A DNA stretch of 64,000 nucleotides from Plantibacter auratus. Lineage in GTDB: Bacteria > Actinomycetota > Actinomycetes > Actinomycetales > Microbacteriaceae. Positions within the stretch are counted from its first letter, which is position 1. Each line of letters opens with the position of its first letter. Positions 24,091 to 32,353 of this stretch are shown piece after piece. The notes below the pieces were generated by a model, which worked only from the letters and a program-made list of their open reading frames with translations, did not search any database and was not told the origin of the DNA. Location of the stretch: contig NZ_JBOBFV010000004.1 in NCBI RefSeq assembly GCF_050587365.1, forward strand, positions 248,001 through 312,000, in the 5' to 3' direction. Made by a program: the position numbers and the translations under genes.

Positions 24091-25139
24091 CCGACACCAC
24101 CACCAAGCCGGGAGGCGGCGGCCCCGTCACCGTCGCGACCGAGCGCACGACGAACCCGATCGCGTCGATCGTGCGACTCCGGGAGCTCCCGGTCACCGTC
24201 GCCCTCGTCGTGCTCGTGCTCGTGACCTACCTCGCGAACCCGCTGTTCCTGTCGGCACAGGGGGTGAAGGACCTCCTCCTCAACGCGACGATCATGATCA
24301 TCCTCGCCGTCGGTCAGGCGCTCGTCATCATCACCCGCAACGTCGATCTGTCCGTCGGCTCGATCCTGGGGCTCGTGGCCTTCGCGACCGGCACGATGTT
24401 CGCGACGATGCCGCAGCTGCCGATCATCGCGGTGTTCGCCATCGCGATGCTACTCGGTGCGGTGCTCGGCGCGATCAACGGTGCGCTCGTCACGATCGCG
24501 AAGGTCCCCGCCCTCGTCATCACCCTGGGCACGCTCTACATCTACCGAGGCCTGAACAACGCGTGGGCCGGTGGCACACAGTACTTCGCGGACGACCGAC
24601 CCGACGCGTTCGGGAACCTGTCCGTCGACACCGTCCTCGGCTTCCCGGTCATCACCCTCATCGCGATCCTCGTCGTGGTCGTCGTCGCCGTCTACATGGC
24701 CGGCGCCCGTTCCGGCCGCGACCTCTACGCGATCGGGTCGGACCCCGACGCCGCGAAGCTGTTCGGCATCCCGGTCGGCCGCCGCGTCTTCCTCGCCTTC
24801 CTGGCGAACGGCCTGCTCGCCGGACTCGCCGGTGTGCTCTACGCCTCGCGCTTCAACTCGGTCGGCGCGACCACCGGGTCCGGTATGGAGCTCGACGTCG
24901 TCGCGGCGGCCGTGGTCGGTGGTGTCGCGATCTTCGGCGGCAGCGGCTCGGTCGCCGGGGCCGCGATCGGCGCGATCCTCCTCACCACCATCACGAGCGC
25001 CCTCACCGCCCTGCGCGTCGACAAGTTCTGGCAACAGGCGATCGTGGGCATCCTCATCCTGGCCGCGATCATCATCGACCGCGTCGCCAGCCTCCGTACG
25101 GCCAAGAAACTGCGAATGAGCGAGGCACGCGATGTCTGA
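24087..25139 (+). CDS. rhaP: ABC importer permease, probable rhamnose system
   Basis: A 350-residue inner-membrane permease of the BPD_transp_2 (RbsC/LsrC-like) family with about nine to ten hydrophobic segments. TRNVDLSVGSILGL and GGVAIFGGSGSVAGA are the conserved motifs of this class, the first near the coupling region. It overlaps rhaT by four bases and the next permease by eight, so it is translated as part of one operon. Which permease corresponds to rhizobial RhaP or RhaQ is assumed from gene order. Confidence 0.8.
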   Translation: MTDTTTKPGGGGPVTVATERTTNPIASIVRLRELPVTVALVVLVLVTYLANPLFLSAQGVKDLLLNATIMIILAVGQALVIITRNVDLSVGSILGLVAFATGTMFATMPQLPIIAVFAIAMLLGAVLGAINGALVTIAKVPALVITLGTLYIYRGLNNAWAGGTQYFADDRPDAFGNLSVDTVLGFPVITLIAILVVVVVAVYMAGARSGRDLYAIGSDPDAAKLFGIPVGRRVFLAFLANGLLAGLAGVLYASRFNSVGATTGSGMELDVVAAAVVGGVAIFGGSGSVAGAAIGAILLTTITSALTALRVDKFWQQAIVGILILAAIIIDRVASLRTAKKLRMSEARDV

Positions 25140-26232
25140 TCTGAAGACCCCGGCAGCCCCGAAGGCTCCGTTCACCAAGGGCTCCGGCCCGCTCGGCACC
25201 GACACCACCGGCGTGCTCGTGGCCGAACCGAAGGGCCGCACCGGTGCCTCGCGCATCCTCCTCGGTCGCGACGCGATCATGATCTACGCGCTGCTCGTCG
25301 TCGTCATCGGCGCCTGCCTGCTCATCCCGCGGTTCGCCTCCCCCGTCACCGTGGGCTTCCTCCTCCTCGACGTCATACCGATCCTCCTCATCGCGATGCC
25401 GATGACGCTCGTCATCATCACGGGCGAGATCGACCTGTCCGTCGCAAGCACCGCGGGCCTCACCAGCGCCGTCATCGGTGTGCTGTGGGCCGGCGGCGGG
25501 ATGGACATCGGGGTCGTCCTCCTCATCGGGCTGCTCGTCGGAGTCGTCGCCGGCGCGTTCAACGGCTTCCTCATCGCGGTGGTCGGACTCCCGTCGCTCG
25601 CCGTGACGATCGGCACGCTCGCGCTGTTCCGCGGCCTCGCGCTCGTCGTCATCGGCGACAACGCGGTCGCCAACTTCCCGCCCGAGCTCACCGCGTTCTT
25701 CACGTCGAAGATCGGCTCGACCGGCATCCCCGTGGTCATGATCGGGGTCCTCGTCGTCGTGCTCGCCTTCGGGGTCGTCCTGCACCTGACCCCCTTCGGC
25801 CGCGGGCTGTACGCGCTCGGGTACAGCACGGAGGCCGCGAGCTTCGTCGGCATCAAGGTCGCCCGCTCGAAGTTCTGGCTCTACGTCGCGACCGGCGGTG
25901 TCTCCGCCCTCGCGGGGGTGTTCTGGACGCTCCGCTACTCGAGCGCCCGCAGCGACAACGCCTCCGGGCTCGAACTCGCCGTCATCGCGGCCGTGCTCCT
26001 CGGCGGCGTCTCGATCTTCGGCGGCAAGGGGTCCATCCCGGGTGTCGTCGCGGGTGTGCTGCTCATCGGCACCATCAACTACGCGCTCCGACTCGGCCGC
26101 GTCTCCGATGTCGTCCTCATCATCGTGACCGGGACCCTGCTGATCGCCTCGGTGGTCGGCCCCAGTATCTTCGAATCCGTCAAGCAGTGGAACCACCACC
26201 GACGGATCCGACGCAGCCTGCCCCAGCACTGA
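25132..26232 (+). CDS. rhaQ: ABC importer permease 2, probable rhamnose system
   Basis: A 366-residue permease of the same family as its neighbour, with a longer cytoplasmic N-terminus of about 45 residues. ITGEIDLSVASTAGLTSA and GGVSIFGGKGSIPGV are the class motifs. Together with the upstream gene it should form the heterodimeric channel. It ends 70 bp before the binding protein gene, a gap with no terminator. Confidence 0.8.
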   Translation: MSDLKTPAAPKAPFTKGSGPLGTDTTGVLVAEPKGRTGASRILLGRDAIMIYALLVVVIGACLLIPRFASPVTVGFLLLDVIPILLIAMPMTLVIITGEIDLSVASTAGLTSAVIGVLWAGGGMDIGVVLLIGLLVGVVAGAFNGFLIAVVGLPSLAVTIGTLALFRGLALVVIGDNAVANFPPELTAFFTSKIGSTGIPVVMIGVLVVVLAFGVVLHLTPFGRGLYALGYSTEAASFVGIKVARSKFWLYVATGGVSALAGVFWTLRYSSARSDNASGLELAVIAAVLLGGVSIFGGKGSIPGVVAGVLLIGTINYALRLGRVSDVVLIIVTGTLLIASVVGPSIFESVKQWNHHRRIRRSLPQH

Positions 26233-26302
26233 TCTCCCGATCGGCGCAGCCCTCGGGGCACCCCACGCCACAGCACCAGGCGTATCCAGAAAGGAACAGA
26301 CA

Positions 26303-27364
26303 ATGCAGTCGATTCGAAACCGCGCAGCAGGCCGTTCGGCCCGTCGCGCAGCGGCCCTCATCGCCGCAGCAGCCTCCCTCGCACTCATCGCGACGGGGTG
26401 CGCCACCGGCGACTCCGCGGGATCAGGTGGTGGCGGCGGTGCCGCGGAGAGCATCACCTTCATCCCCAAGCAGCTCAACAACCCGTACACGGACGTCGTG
26501 CTCGGCGGCGGCAAGGACGGCGCGAAGGCGGCCGGCTTCAGCGCCACCGAGGTCGTCGGCCCGCTCGAGGCGAGCGCGTCCAGCCAGGTGTCGTTCATCA
26601 ACGCCGAGACCCAGGCCGGCACGAACGTCATCGTCATCGCGGCGAACGACCCCGACGCCGTCTGCCCCGCCCTCAAGGAGGCCCGTGACGGCGGCGCGAA
26701 GATCGTCGCGTTCGACTCCGACACCAGCAAGGACTGCCGCGACGTCTTCATCTCCCAGGTCGTCGCCAAGGACGTCGCCCTGATCCAGACGAAGCTCATC
26801 TCGGAGCAGATCGGCGGCTCGGGCGAGATCGCGATCCTCTCGGCCACGGCCAACGCGACGAACCAGAACGAGTGGATCAAGTACATGGAGGAGGAGCTCG
26901 CCTCCAACCCGGACTACAAGGACATCAAGCTCGTCGCCAAGGTCTACGGTGACGACGACGACACGAAGTCGTTCCAGGAGGCCCAGGGCCTGCTCCAGGC
27001 GCACCCGAACCTCAAGGGCATCATCTCGCCCACGACGGTCGGCATCGCCGCGACCGCCCGCTACCTCTCCACCTCGGAGTACAAGGGCAAGGTCGCACTG
27101 ACCGGCCTCGGCCTCCCGAACGAGATGCGTCCGTTCGTGAAGGACGGCACCGTCACCGCGTTCGCGCTGTGGGACCCGGCTCAGCTCGGCTACGTCGCAG
27201 CGTTCGCCGGCAAGGCACTGGCGGAGGGCACGATCACCGGCAAGGAGGGCGACACCTTCGAGGCCGGCGACCTCGGTGAGCGCGAGGTCGGCGCCGACGG
27301 CACCGTCATCGTCGGCCCGCCGACCACCTTCGACGCGTCGAACATCGACAAGTACGACTTCTGA
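26303..27364 (+). CDS. rhaS: Sugar ABC importer substrate-binding lipoprotein, probable rhamnose
   Basis: A 353-residue lipoprotein: signal with two arginine clusters and lipobox LIATGC (Cys33), a Gly/Ser linker to about 45, then a type 1 periplasmic-binding domain with FIPKQLNNPYTDVVLGGGKD, VIVIAANDPDAVCPALKEA and ISPTTVGIAATARYL. The pattern resembles rhizobial RhaS. It captures sugar outside the cell for the rhaT-P-Q importer. AAAGGA precedes the ATG. A perfect 16-bp-armed hairpin closes the operon. Confidence 0.85.
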   Translation: MQSIRNRAAGRSARRAAALIAAAASLALIATGCATGDSAGSGGGGGAAESITFIPKQLNNPYTDVVLGGGKDGAKAAGFSATEVVGPLEASASSQVSFINAETQAGTNVIVIAANDPDAVCPALKEARDGGAKIVAFDSDTSKDCRDVFISQVVAKDVALIQTKLISEQIGGSGEIAILSATANATNQNEWIKYMEEELASNPDYKDIKLVAKVYGDDDDTKSFQEAQGLLQAHPNLKGIISPTTVGIAATARYLSTSEYKGKVALTGLGLPNEMRPFVKDGTVTAFALWDPAQLGYVAAFAGKALAEGTITGKEGDTFEAGDLGEREVGADGTVIVGPPTTFDASNIDKYDF

Positions 27365-27367
27365 TCC

Positions 27368-27453
27368 GTTCACAATTCAGGACCGCCTCGGCGCGTCGCT
27401 CTCGGAATCTCGATTCCGTGGGCGACGCGCCGTTCGCGTCCTGAATTGTGAAC
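27368..27453. terminator. 86-bp hairpin GTTCACAATTCAGGAC / GTCCTGAATTGTGAAC
   Basis: Perfect 16-bp arms (27368-27383 and 27438-27453) with a second inner stem (GGCGCGTCG/CGACGCGCC) form a long cruciform-capable hairpin four bases after the rhaS stop and before the convergent PLDc gene. Placement between convergent genes argues for a bidirectional terminator. Confidence 0.75.
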
Positions 27454-27469
27454 GACGGCCGGGGTGTGG

Positions 27470-27916
27470 TCAGGAGCGATCTGTGCCGAGGCTGGGACCG
27501 TCGTCGGCGTCGGGATCGGCGCGCTTCATCTCCAGCTCGAGCTTGCGGATACGCTCGGCGTCCTCGGCGGCCTGGATCTCGCGCTCGAGGGCGGCGAGCT
27601 GCTCCTCCGTGCTGCTGACGGCGCGGTCGGGCTGCGACGGCGAGGGCGTCGCGGTCGACGAGGACCCTCGACCCGAACCCCACGAGCCGGACGTCCGCGA
27701 CTGCTTCCGGCCCCGGCGTTCGGGGAGCTTGATCCGGCTCGTCGACCAGTCCTTGCCGAGCAGGAACCACAGGGCGACGCCGATGAGCGGGATGAAGACG
27801 ATGAGCAGCACCCACACGATCTTGGGCAGGTTGCGCACGACGGGCTCGGGCTGCCCCACCACGTCGATGAGCGCGATGATCGTGAGGACGATGAGCAGCA
27901 ACGACAACACGAACAT
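27470..27916 (-). CDS. PLDc N-terminal domain membrane protein
   Basis: A 148-residue protein with two hydrophobic segments (about 2-22 and 35-55) around RNLPKIVWVLLIVFIPLIG, the PLDc_N (phospholipase D-nuclease N-terminal) motif, but with no HKD catalytic part, as is common in actinobacteria. The C-terminal 90 residues are charged and contain a short coiled-coil-like stretch (LAALEREIQAAEDAERIRKL). Role unknown; it is probably a small membrane accessory. TAGGAT precedes the ATG by seven bases. Confidence 0.83.
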   Translation of the reverse strand: MFVLSLLLIVLTIIALIDVVGQPEPVVRNLPKIVWVLLIVFIPLIGVALWFLLGKDWSTSRIKLPERRGRKQSRTSGSWGSGRGSSSTATPSPSQPDRAVSSTEEQLAALEREIQAAEDAERIRKLELEMKRADPDADDGPSLGTDRS

Positions 27917-27923
27917 GTCGTCA

Positions 27924-27929
27924 ATCCTA
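27924..27929 (-). promoter_or_regulatory. -10 box TAGGAT of leaderless PLDc-like gene
   Basis: TAGGAT is seven bases before the ATG at 27916. AGGA could double as a weak ribosome binding site. Confidence 0.45.
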
Positions 27930-27964
27930 GGCAGACCACCGGTGGGTTCGGCCAGGATGGTCGG

Positions 27965-28894
27965 ATGAAGACCATCCCCCTGCCCCAGACCGACCTGACC
28001 GCGTCCAGCATCGTCCTCGGCCTCATGCGGATCGAGGCCCTCGACGACGAGGCCATCCGCACCCTGTTCCACACCGCACGCGACGCCGGCGTCACCGTGT
28101 TCGACCACGCCGACATCTACGGCTCGGAGCGTCACGGGTGCGAGCGTCGCTTCGGCGACGCCGTCACCCTCACCGCCGCCGAGCGCGAGCAGGTGCTCAT
28201 CCAGTCGAAGGTCGGCATCCGCAAGGGCTTCTTCGACTTCTCGGAGGAGCACATCCTCCGCACCGTCGACGAGTCCCTCGCCGCCCTGAAGACGGACTAC
28301 CTCGACCTCCTGCTCCTGCACCGCCCCGACAGCCTCGTCGAGCCGGAAGAGGTCGCGTCGGCGTTCGACACCCTGCAGGCCTCGGGCAAGGTCCGGAACT
28401 TCGGCGTCTCGAACCACACGCCGGCGCAGGTCGAGCTGCTGAAGGGCTCCGTCGAGCAGCCGCTCATCGTCAACCAGGTGCAGCTGAGCATCACCCACGC
28501 CCCGATCATCGCGTCGGGCGTCGCCGCGAACATGGCCGGCCTCGACCAGTCGATCGACCGCGACAACGGGATGCTCGACTACAGCCGCCTGACCGGCATG
28601 ACCCTGCAGGCCTGGTCGCCGTTCCAGGCCGGCTTCTTCACGGGCGTCTTCATCGGCGACCGCGAGCACTACGCGGAGCTGAACGACGTGCTCGACGAGC
28701 TCGCAGCCGCACACGGCGTGACGCCCTCCGGTATCGCGACCGCGTGGATCACCCGTCACCCCGCGAACATCCAGGTCGTGCTCGGCACCACCAAGCCGTC
28801 GCGCGTCCAGGAAGCTGCCGCAGGTTCCGACGTGACGCTGTCGCGCGAGGAGTGGTACCGCCTCTTCACCGCCGCGGGCCACACCCTCCCGTAG
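27965..28894 (+). CDS. Aldo/keto reductase, YdhF-like
   Basis: A 309-residue TIM-barrel reductase. The tetrad residues appear in VFDHADIYGS (Asp, Tyr), IQSKVGIR (Lys) and LLLLHRPDSL (His). NFGVSNHTPAQVELL and LQAWSPFQAGFF are typical of the YdhF branch. It lies between the rhamnose importer and the LacI regulator and could handle an aldehyde such as lactaldehyde or an aldose, but this is context only. The start is supported by AGGA at seven bases. It ends ten bases before a perfect 18-bp-armed hairpin. Confidence 0.85.
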   Translation: MKTIPLPQTDLTASSIVLGLMRIEALDDEAIRTLFHTARDAGVTVFDHADIYGSERHGCERRFGDAVTLTAAEREQVLIQSKVGIRKGFFDFSEEHILRTVDESLAALKTDYLDLLLLHRPDSLVEPEEVASAFDTLQASGKVRNFGVSNHTPAQVELLKGSVEQPLIVNQVQLSITHAPIIASGVAANMAGLDQSIDRDNGMLDYSRLTGMTLQAWSPFQAGFFTGVFIGDREHYAELNDVLDELAAAHGVTPSGIATAWITRHPANIQVVLGTTKPSRVQEAAAGSDVTLSREEWYRLFTAAGHTLP

Positions 28895-28904
28895 CGGTCG
28901 CCTC

Positions 28905-28982
28905 CGTCCCGTTCTCAGGACTTCCGCGGCGTGTCGGGCGGAGATCGCCCCACCACACCGAAGGAGTCCTGAGAACGGGACG
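28905..28982. terminator. 78-bp hairpin CGTCCCGTTCTCAGGACT with perfect 18-bp arms
   Basis: Arms at 28905-28922 and 28965-28982 are exact inverses. The CGTTCTCAGGA sequence is shared with the elements at 42182 and, in part, 20025 and 41244. It lies just after the aldo/keto reductase and before the LacI gene, which fits a terminator. Confidence 0.75.
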
Positions 28983-29024
28983 AGGGTCGCGCCGGGTACG
29001 CTCGGAGTGGAATCGGAGGGCAGC

Positions 29025-30059
29025 ATGGCGAAGCACGACATCGGGTTCGCCGCCGTCGCCAGACTCGCCGGCGTCTCGAACGCGACCGTCTCCAACACGC
29101 TCAACCGCCCCGAGATCGTCGCCCCCGCCACCCGCGAGCGCGTGCTCGCCGCGATCGAGGAACTCGACTTCGTCCCCAACCGTGCCGCCGCCACCCTGCG
29201 GCAGGGCACCAACCGCCTCATCGGTCTCGTCATCCCCGACATCGCGAACCCGTTCTACTCGGCGATCGCCCGCGGGGTCACCGAGGCCGCGGCCGAACAC
29301 GGCTACACGGTCGCGCTCTGCGTGAGCCACGACGACCCCGACCTCGAACTCCGACACTTCGAGATGCTCGCGGAGCACCGGGCGGCCGGTGCGCTCGTCG
29401 CTCCGCTGACGGCCGACGCCTCCCGACTGGCCCAGCTGCGACGGGTGGGTAGCCGCCTCGTGCTCATGGACCGCACCGCCCCCGAGGGCACCGGCTGCTC
29501 CGTCGCGATCGACGACGTGCACGGCGGGGAGCTGGCGGTCACCCACCTGCTCGCCAGTCCCACCCCGGCGCCCGACGGGTCGATCGTGCTCGTGAACGGC
29601 GACCTGGCGATCCCGCAGTGCGCCGACCGACGCGAGGGTGCCCGGAACGCGTTCATCGCGGCCGGCCTCGACCCCGACGACCTCCGCGAGGTCACCGTGG
29701 ACGAGATGACCGTCGACTCGGGGCGTATCGCGGGCCGTCGGATCGCGGCAGAGACACCGCGTCCGACCGGCGTGTTCTGCACGAACGACCAGCTCGCGCT
29801 CGGCGTCATCAGGGGGCTGAACGACGGTGGTCTGGCGGTGCCCGACGAGGTGGCCGTGATCGGCTACGGCGATCTCGCGCTCGCGGCCGACGGGCGGGTG
29901 CCGCTCACCACGGTCGAGCAGCCGAAGGACGAACTCGGGCGTATGGCCGTCGAGATCCTCCTGGCCGAGCTGGGCGCCGACCGCGCGGCGCACGAGCACG
30001 TCACCCGGACGCTCGAGCCGCATCTCGTCGTCCGCGAGTCTGCTCCCCTGCCTGCCTGA
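29025..30059 (+). CDS. LacI family regulator, probable rhamnose-locus repressor
   Basis: A 344-residue regulator with helix-turn-helix AAVARLAGVSNATVSNTLN (residues 9-27), hinge PNRAAATLRQGTNRLIGLVI and a sugar-binding domain with GVFCTNDQLALGVIRGL and VIGYGDLALA. It is flanked by the rhamnose importer and an isomerase gene carrying a palindrome at its promoter, so it is the best candidate for binding the TGAATCGATTCA-type sites; direct proof is absent. GGAGGG lies four bases before the ATG. Confidence 0.85.
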   Translation: MAKHDIGFAAVARLAGVSNATVSNTLNRPEIVAPATRERVLAAIEELDFVPNRAAATLRQGTNRLIGLVIPDIANPFYSAIARGVTEAAAEHGYTVALCVSHDDPDLELRHFEMLAEHRAAGALVAPLTADASRLAQLRRVGSRLVLMDRTAPEGTGCSVAIDDVHGGELAVTHLLASPTPAPDGSIVLVNGDLAIPQCADRREGARNAFIAAGLDPDDLREVTVDEMTVDSGRIAGRRIAAETPRPTGVFCTNDQLALGVIRGLNDGGLAVPDEVAVIGYGDLALAADGRVPLTTVEQPKDELGRMAVEILLAELGADRAAHEHVTRTLEPHLVVRESAPLPA

Positions 30060-30095
30060 GCAGCGGCGAGGCTGGACGCGGCGGTGACGCCCGGG

Positions 30096-30127
30096 TACAG
30101 TCGTCACCAGGATTTAATCGATTAAAT
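30096..30127 (+). promoter_or_regulatory. Isomerase promoter with ATTTAATCGATTAAAT operator
   Basis: TACAGT at 30096-30101 is the -10 candidate. A perfect 16-bp palindrome, ATTTAATCGATTAAAT at 30112-30127, lies just downstream. It shares the AATCGATT core with the rhamnose operators but has T and A at the outer positions where they have TG and CA. Confidence 0.7.
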
Positions 30128-30160
30128 ACTCCCGTACCCGCACCCACCCAAGGATCGACG

Positions 30161-31603
30161 ATGACCCACACTGCAGCAGCCGCCCACCCGCTCCTCACCC
30201 CGAAGGCACGGCGGAAGCCCCGCATCGGCCTCGTCGCCGGCGGTCTCGGCACCTACTGGCCGCAGTTCCCGGAGTTGCTCCCCCAGCTCCAGGCATCGGC
30301 CCGGTACGTCTCGGAACGCTTCCAGCAGATGGACGCCGAGGTCGTCGACGTCGGCTTCATCTCGGACGCGCAGGAGGGCGACGCCGCGGCGGAACAGCTC
30401 CGACAGGGCGACTGCGACCTCATCGTCCTGTTCCTCACCACCTACCTCACCTCCTCGATGGTCCTGCCGATCGCCCAGCGTGCGAACACCCCGGTCCTCG
30501 TCATCGACCTGCAGCCGACCGAGCGGATGGACCACGCGAGTTTCGACACCGGCGCCTGGCTCGCCTACTGCGGGCAGTGCCCGGTGCCCGAGGTCGGCAA
30601 CGTCTTCCGTCGCGCGGGCATCCCGTTCCGCTCGGTGTCGGGCTGGCTGCGTCAGGAGTCGGCGTGGGACCGCATCTCGCAGTGGATCCGGGCGGCGCAC
30701 GTCCGCGCAGCCCTCCGCCACGCACGCCACGGCCTCATGGGGCACGTCTACCCCGGCATGCTCGACGTCTCCACCGACCTCACCCTGCTGCCGACCACCT
30801 TCGGTTCGCACGTCGAGGTCCTGGAGTTCGACGACCTCCGCGTCCTCGTCGACGAGGTGACCGACGCCGAGGTCGCCGACCGCATGGCCCTCGCCAGGGA
30901 GATCTTCACCCTCGACGACACGGTGATCGAGGACGACTTCGCGTGGGGTGCGAAGGTGTCGGTCGGCCTCGACCGGCTCGTCGACGAGTTCGCACTCGAC
31001 AGCCTCGCCTACTACCACCGCGGTCGCGACGGCGAACAGCACGAGCGACTCGGCGCCGGGATGATCCTCGGCGCGTCCCTCCTCACCGCTCGCGGCATCC
31101 CCACGACCGGCGAGTACGAGCTGCGGACCACGGTCGCACAGCTCGCGACCCAGGTCGTCGGCGCCGGTGGGTCGTTCTGCGAGATCCAGGCGCTGGACTT
31201 CGAGGACGAGGTCGTCGAGATGGGGCACGACGGTCCGGCGCACCTCGCCGTCAGCTCCCGCGACCCGCTGCTGCGCGGGCTCGGGGTCTACCACGGCAAG
31301 CGCGGCTGGGGTGTGAGCGTCGAGTTCGACGTGCGGCACGGGCCGGTCACGCTGCTGGGGTTGGGGCAGGACCGCGACGGCTCGCTCGCCTTCGTCGCGT
31401 CGGAGGGCGAGGTCGTCCCCGGCCCGCTGCTCGCGATCGGCAACACGACGAGCCGTGTCGACTTCGGGCGTGACCCGGGTGTCTGGGTGGACGAGTGGAG
31501 CGCGACCGGTATCGGTCACCACTGGTCGCTGTCGCTTGGACACCGGGCGGCGGACTACCGGGCTGCGGCGAGCCTGCTGGGGATCGACTTCCGCCAGGTG
31601 TGA
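30161..31603 (+). CDS. L-fucose/L-arabinose isomerase-fold protein
   Basis: A 480-residue protein of the AraA/FucI-like isomerase superfamily: KPRIGLVAGGLGTYWPQFPE at the start, LIVLFLTTYLTSS near 86-98, and a C-terminal metal-site region with GIPTTGEYELRTT and EMGHDGPAHLAV, which supplies candidate Glu and His ligands. It probably interconverts an aldose and a ketose with a divalent metal. Because true rhaI is present at 35.8 kb, the substrate may be another sugar released with rhamnose. AAGGA lies six bases before the ATG. Confidence 0.78.
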   Translation: MTHTAAAAHPLLTPKARRKPRIGLVAGGLGTYWPQFPELLPQLQASARYVSERFQQMDAEVVDVGFISDAQEGDAAAEQLRQGDCDLIVLFLTTYLTSSMVLPIAQRANTPVLVIDLQPTERMDHASFDTGAWLAYCGQCPVPEVGNVFRRAGIPFRSVSGWLRQESAWDRISQWIRAAHVRAALRHARHGLMGHVYPGMLDVSTDLTLLPTTFGSHVEVLEFDDLRVLVDEVTDAEVADRMALAREIFTLDDTVIEDDFAWGAKVSVGLDRLVDEFALDSLAYYHRGRDGEQHERLGAGMILGASLLTARGIPTTGEYELRTTVAQLATQVVGAGGSFCEIQALDFEDEVVEMGHDGPAHLAVSSRDPLLRGLGVYHGKRGWGVSVEFDVRHGPVTLLGLGQDRDGSLAFVASEGEVVPGPLLAIGNTTSRVDFGRDPGVWVDEWSATGIGHHWSLSLGHRAADYRAAASLLGIDFRQV

Positions 31604-31613
31604 GGCACCCGTC

Positions 31614-31690
31614 GGTCACTGAGCCGGCCGGCCCCTGAGCCGACCCTGGTCCCTGAGCCGAACCAGGTCCCTGAGCCTGTCGACGGGCAG
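31614..31690. repeat. CCTGAGCC repeat cluster
   Basis: Four degenerate units of the CTGAGCC type, such as GTCCCTGAGCCGAACCAG, ending in CCTGAGCCTGTCGACGGG. It belongs to the GAGCTTGTCGA repeat family and lies between the convergent isomerase and DNA alkylation repair genes. Confidence 0.75.
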
Positions 31691-31705
31691 TCGCGACCGG
31701 ACGGA

Positions 31706-32314
31706 TCAGAGCACTGCGCGAAGACGCTCCACCGCGGGCTCCACCACGGCGATCGGCGTCGGCCGCTGCAACCCGTCCAGGGCGACGGCCAGCCGACGGG
31801 TCGCGCGATCGACATCGCCACCACCCGCACCGAGCTCGCGGATCGGGGCGAGCAGAGCCGCCCGTCGCAACCAGGGCTCGTCCTGCATCCAGCGGTCGAG
31901 GACGGTCTCGGCTTTGGCTCGGGCCGTCCCGTCGAGGCGTTCCAGGAGCGGTCCGATGACGTCGGTGGCCAGTGGGTCGGCGAGCTCGGGCACCCGACCG
32001 GCGCGGACAAATCCTTCGATCCTCGTCAGATCGGTGTGCTTGAGCACCGGAACGCTCGACTGCAGGAGGACGATCGCGGCGAGCCGGCGCTCGAAGACCG
32101 GGACGGCCCACAGCTCCGAGGCGAGGGCTGCCAGCTCGTCGTGCTCCAGTCCGCGGAACTTCCGGAGGGCGTCGCGCACCGTGCCGCGCACGGCCCCGAC
32201 CGAGGAACCGTAGGACCGGAGCCCGTCGCCGAGCCGCTCGGCGACGTCCGCTGCGCGGTAGCCGTCGCCCTCGTATTGGAGCGCCGCGTCGATGAACTCC
32301 CCCGCAGCACTCAT
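31706..32314 (-). CDS. DNA alkylation repair protein (AlkD-like HEAT repeats)
   Basis: A 202-residue helical-repeat protein resembling the AlkC/AlkD DNA alkylation repair family: repeated helices with ELWAVPVFERRLAAIVLLQS and LLERLDGTARAKAETVLDRW. The latter ends in the conserved WM-DEPWLRRAALL type segment, where a Trp/Asp pair takes part in recognising alkylated bases. It would excise bulky or cationic alkyl purines. The start at 32314 has GAGAAT six bases upstream and GGTGGG directly before the ATG. Confidence 0.78.
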   Translation of the reverse strand: MSAAGEFIDAALQYEGDGYRAADVAERLGDGLRSYGSSVGAVRGTVRDALRKFRGLEHDELAALASELWAVPVFERRLAAIVLLQSSVPVLKHTDLTRIEGFVRAGRVPELADPLATDVIGPLLERLDGTARAKAETVLDRWMQDEPWLRRAALLAPIRELGAGGGDVDRATRRLAVALDGLQRPTPIAVVEPAVERLRAVL

Positions 32315-32341
32315 CCCACCATTCTCACCCCTGGCGCCGGG

Positions 32342-32347
32342 TACGGT
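32342..32347 (+). promoter_or_regulatory. -10 box TACGGT of leaderless epimerase gene
   Basis: TACGGT ends six bases before the ATG at 32354; GGTGGAG in between could act as a ribosome binding site instead. Confidence 0.45.
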
Positions 32348-32353
32348 GGAGCG

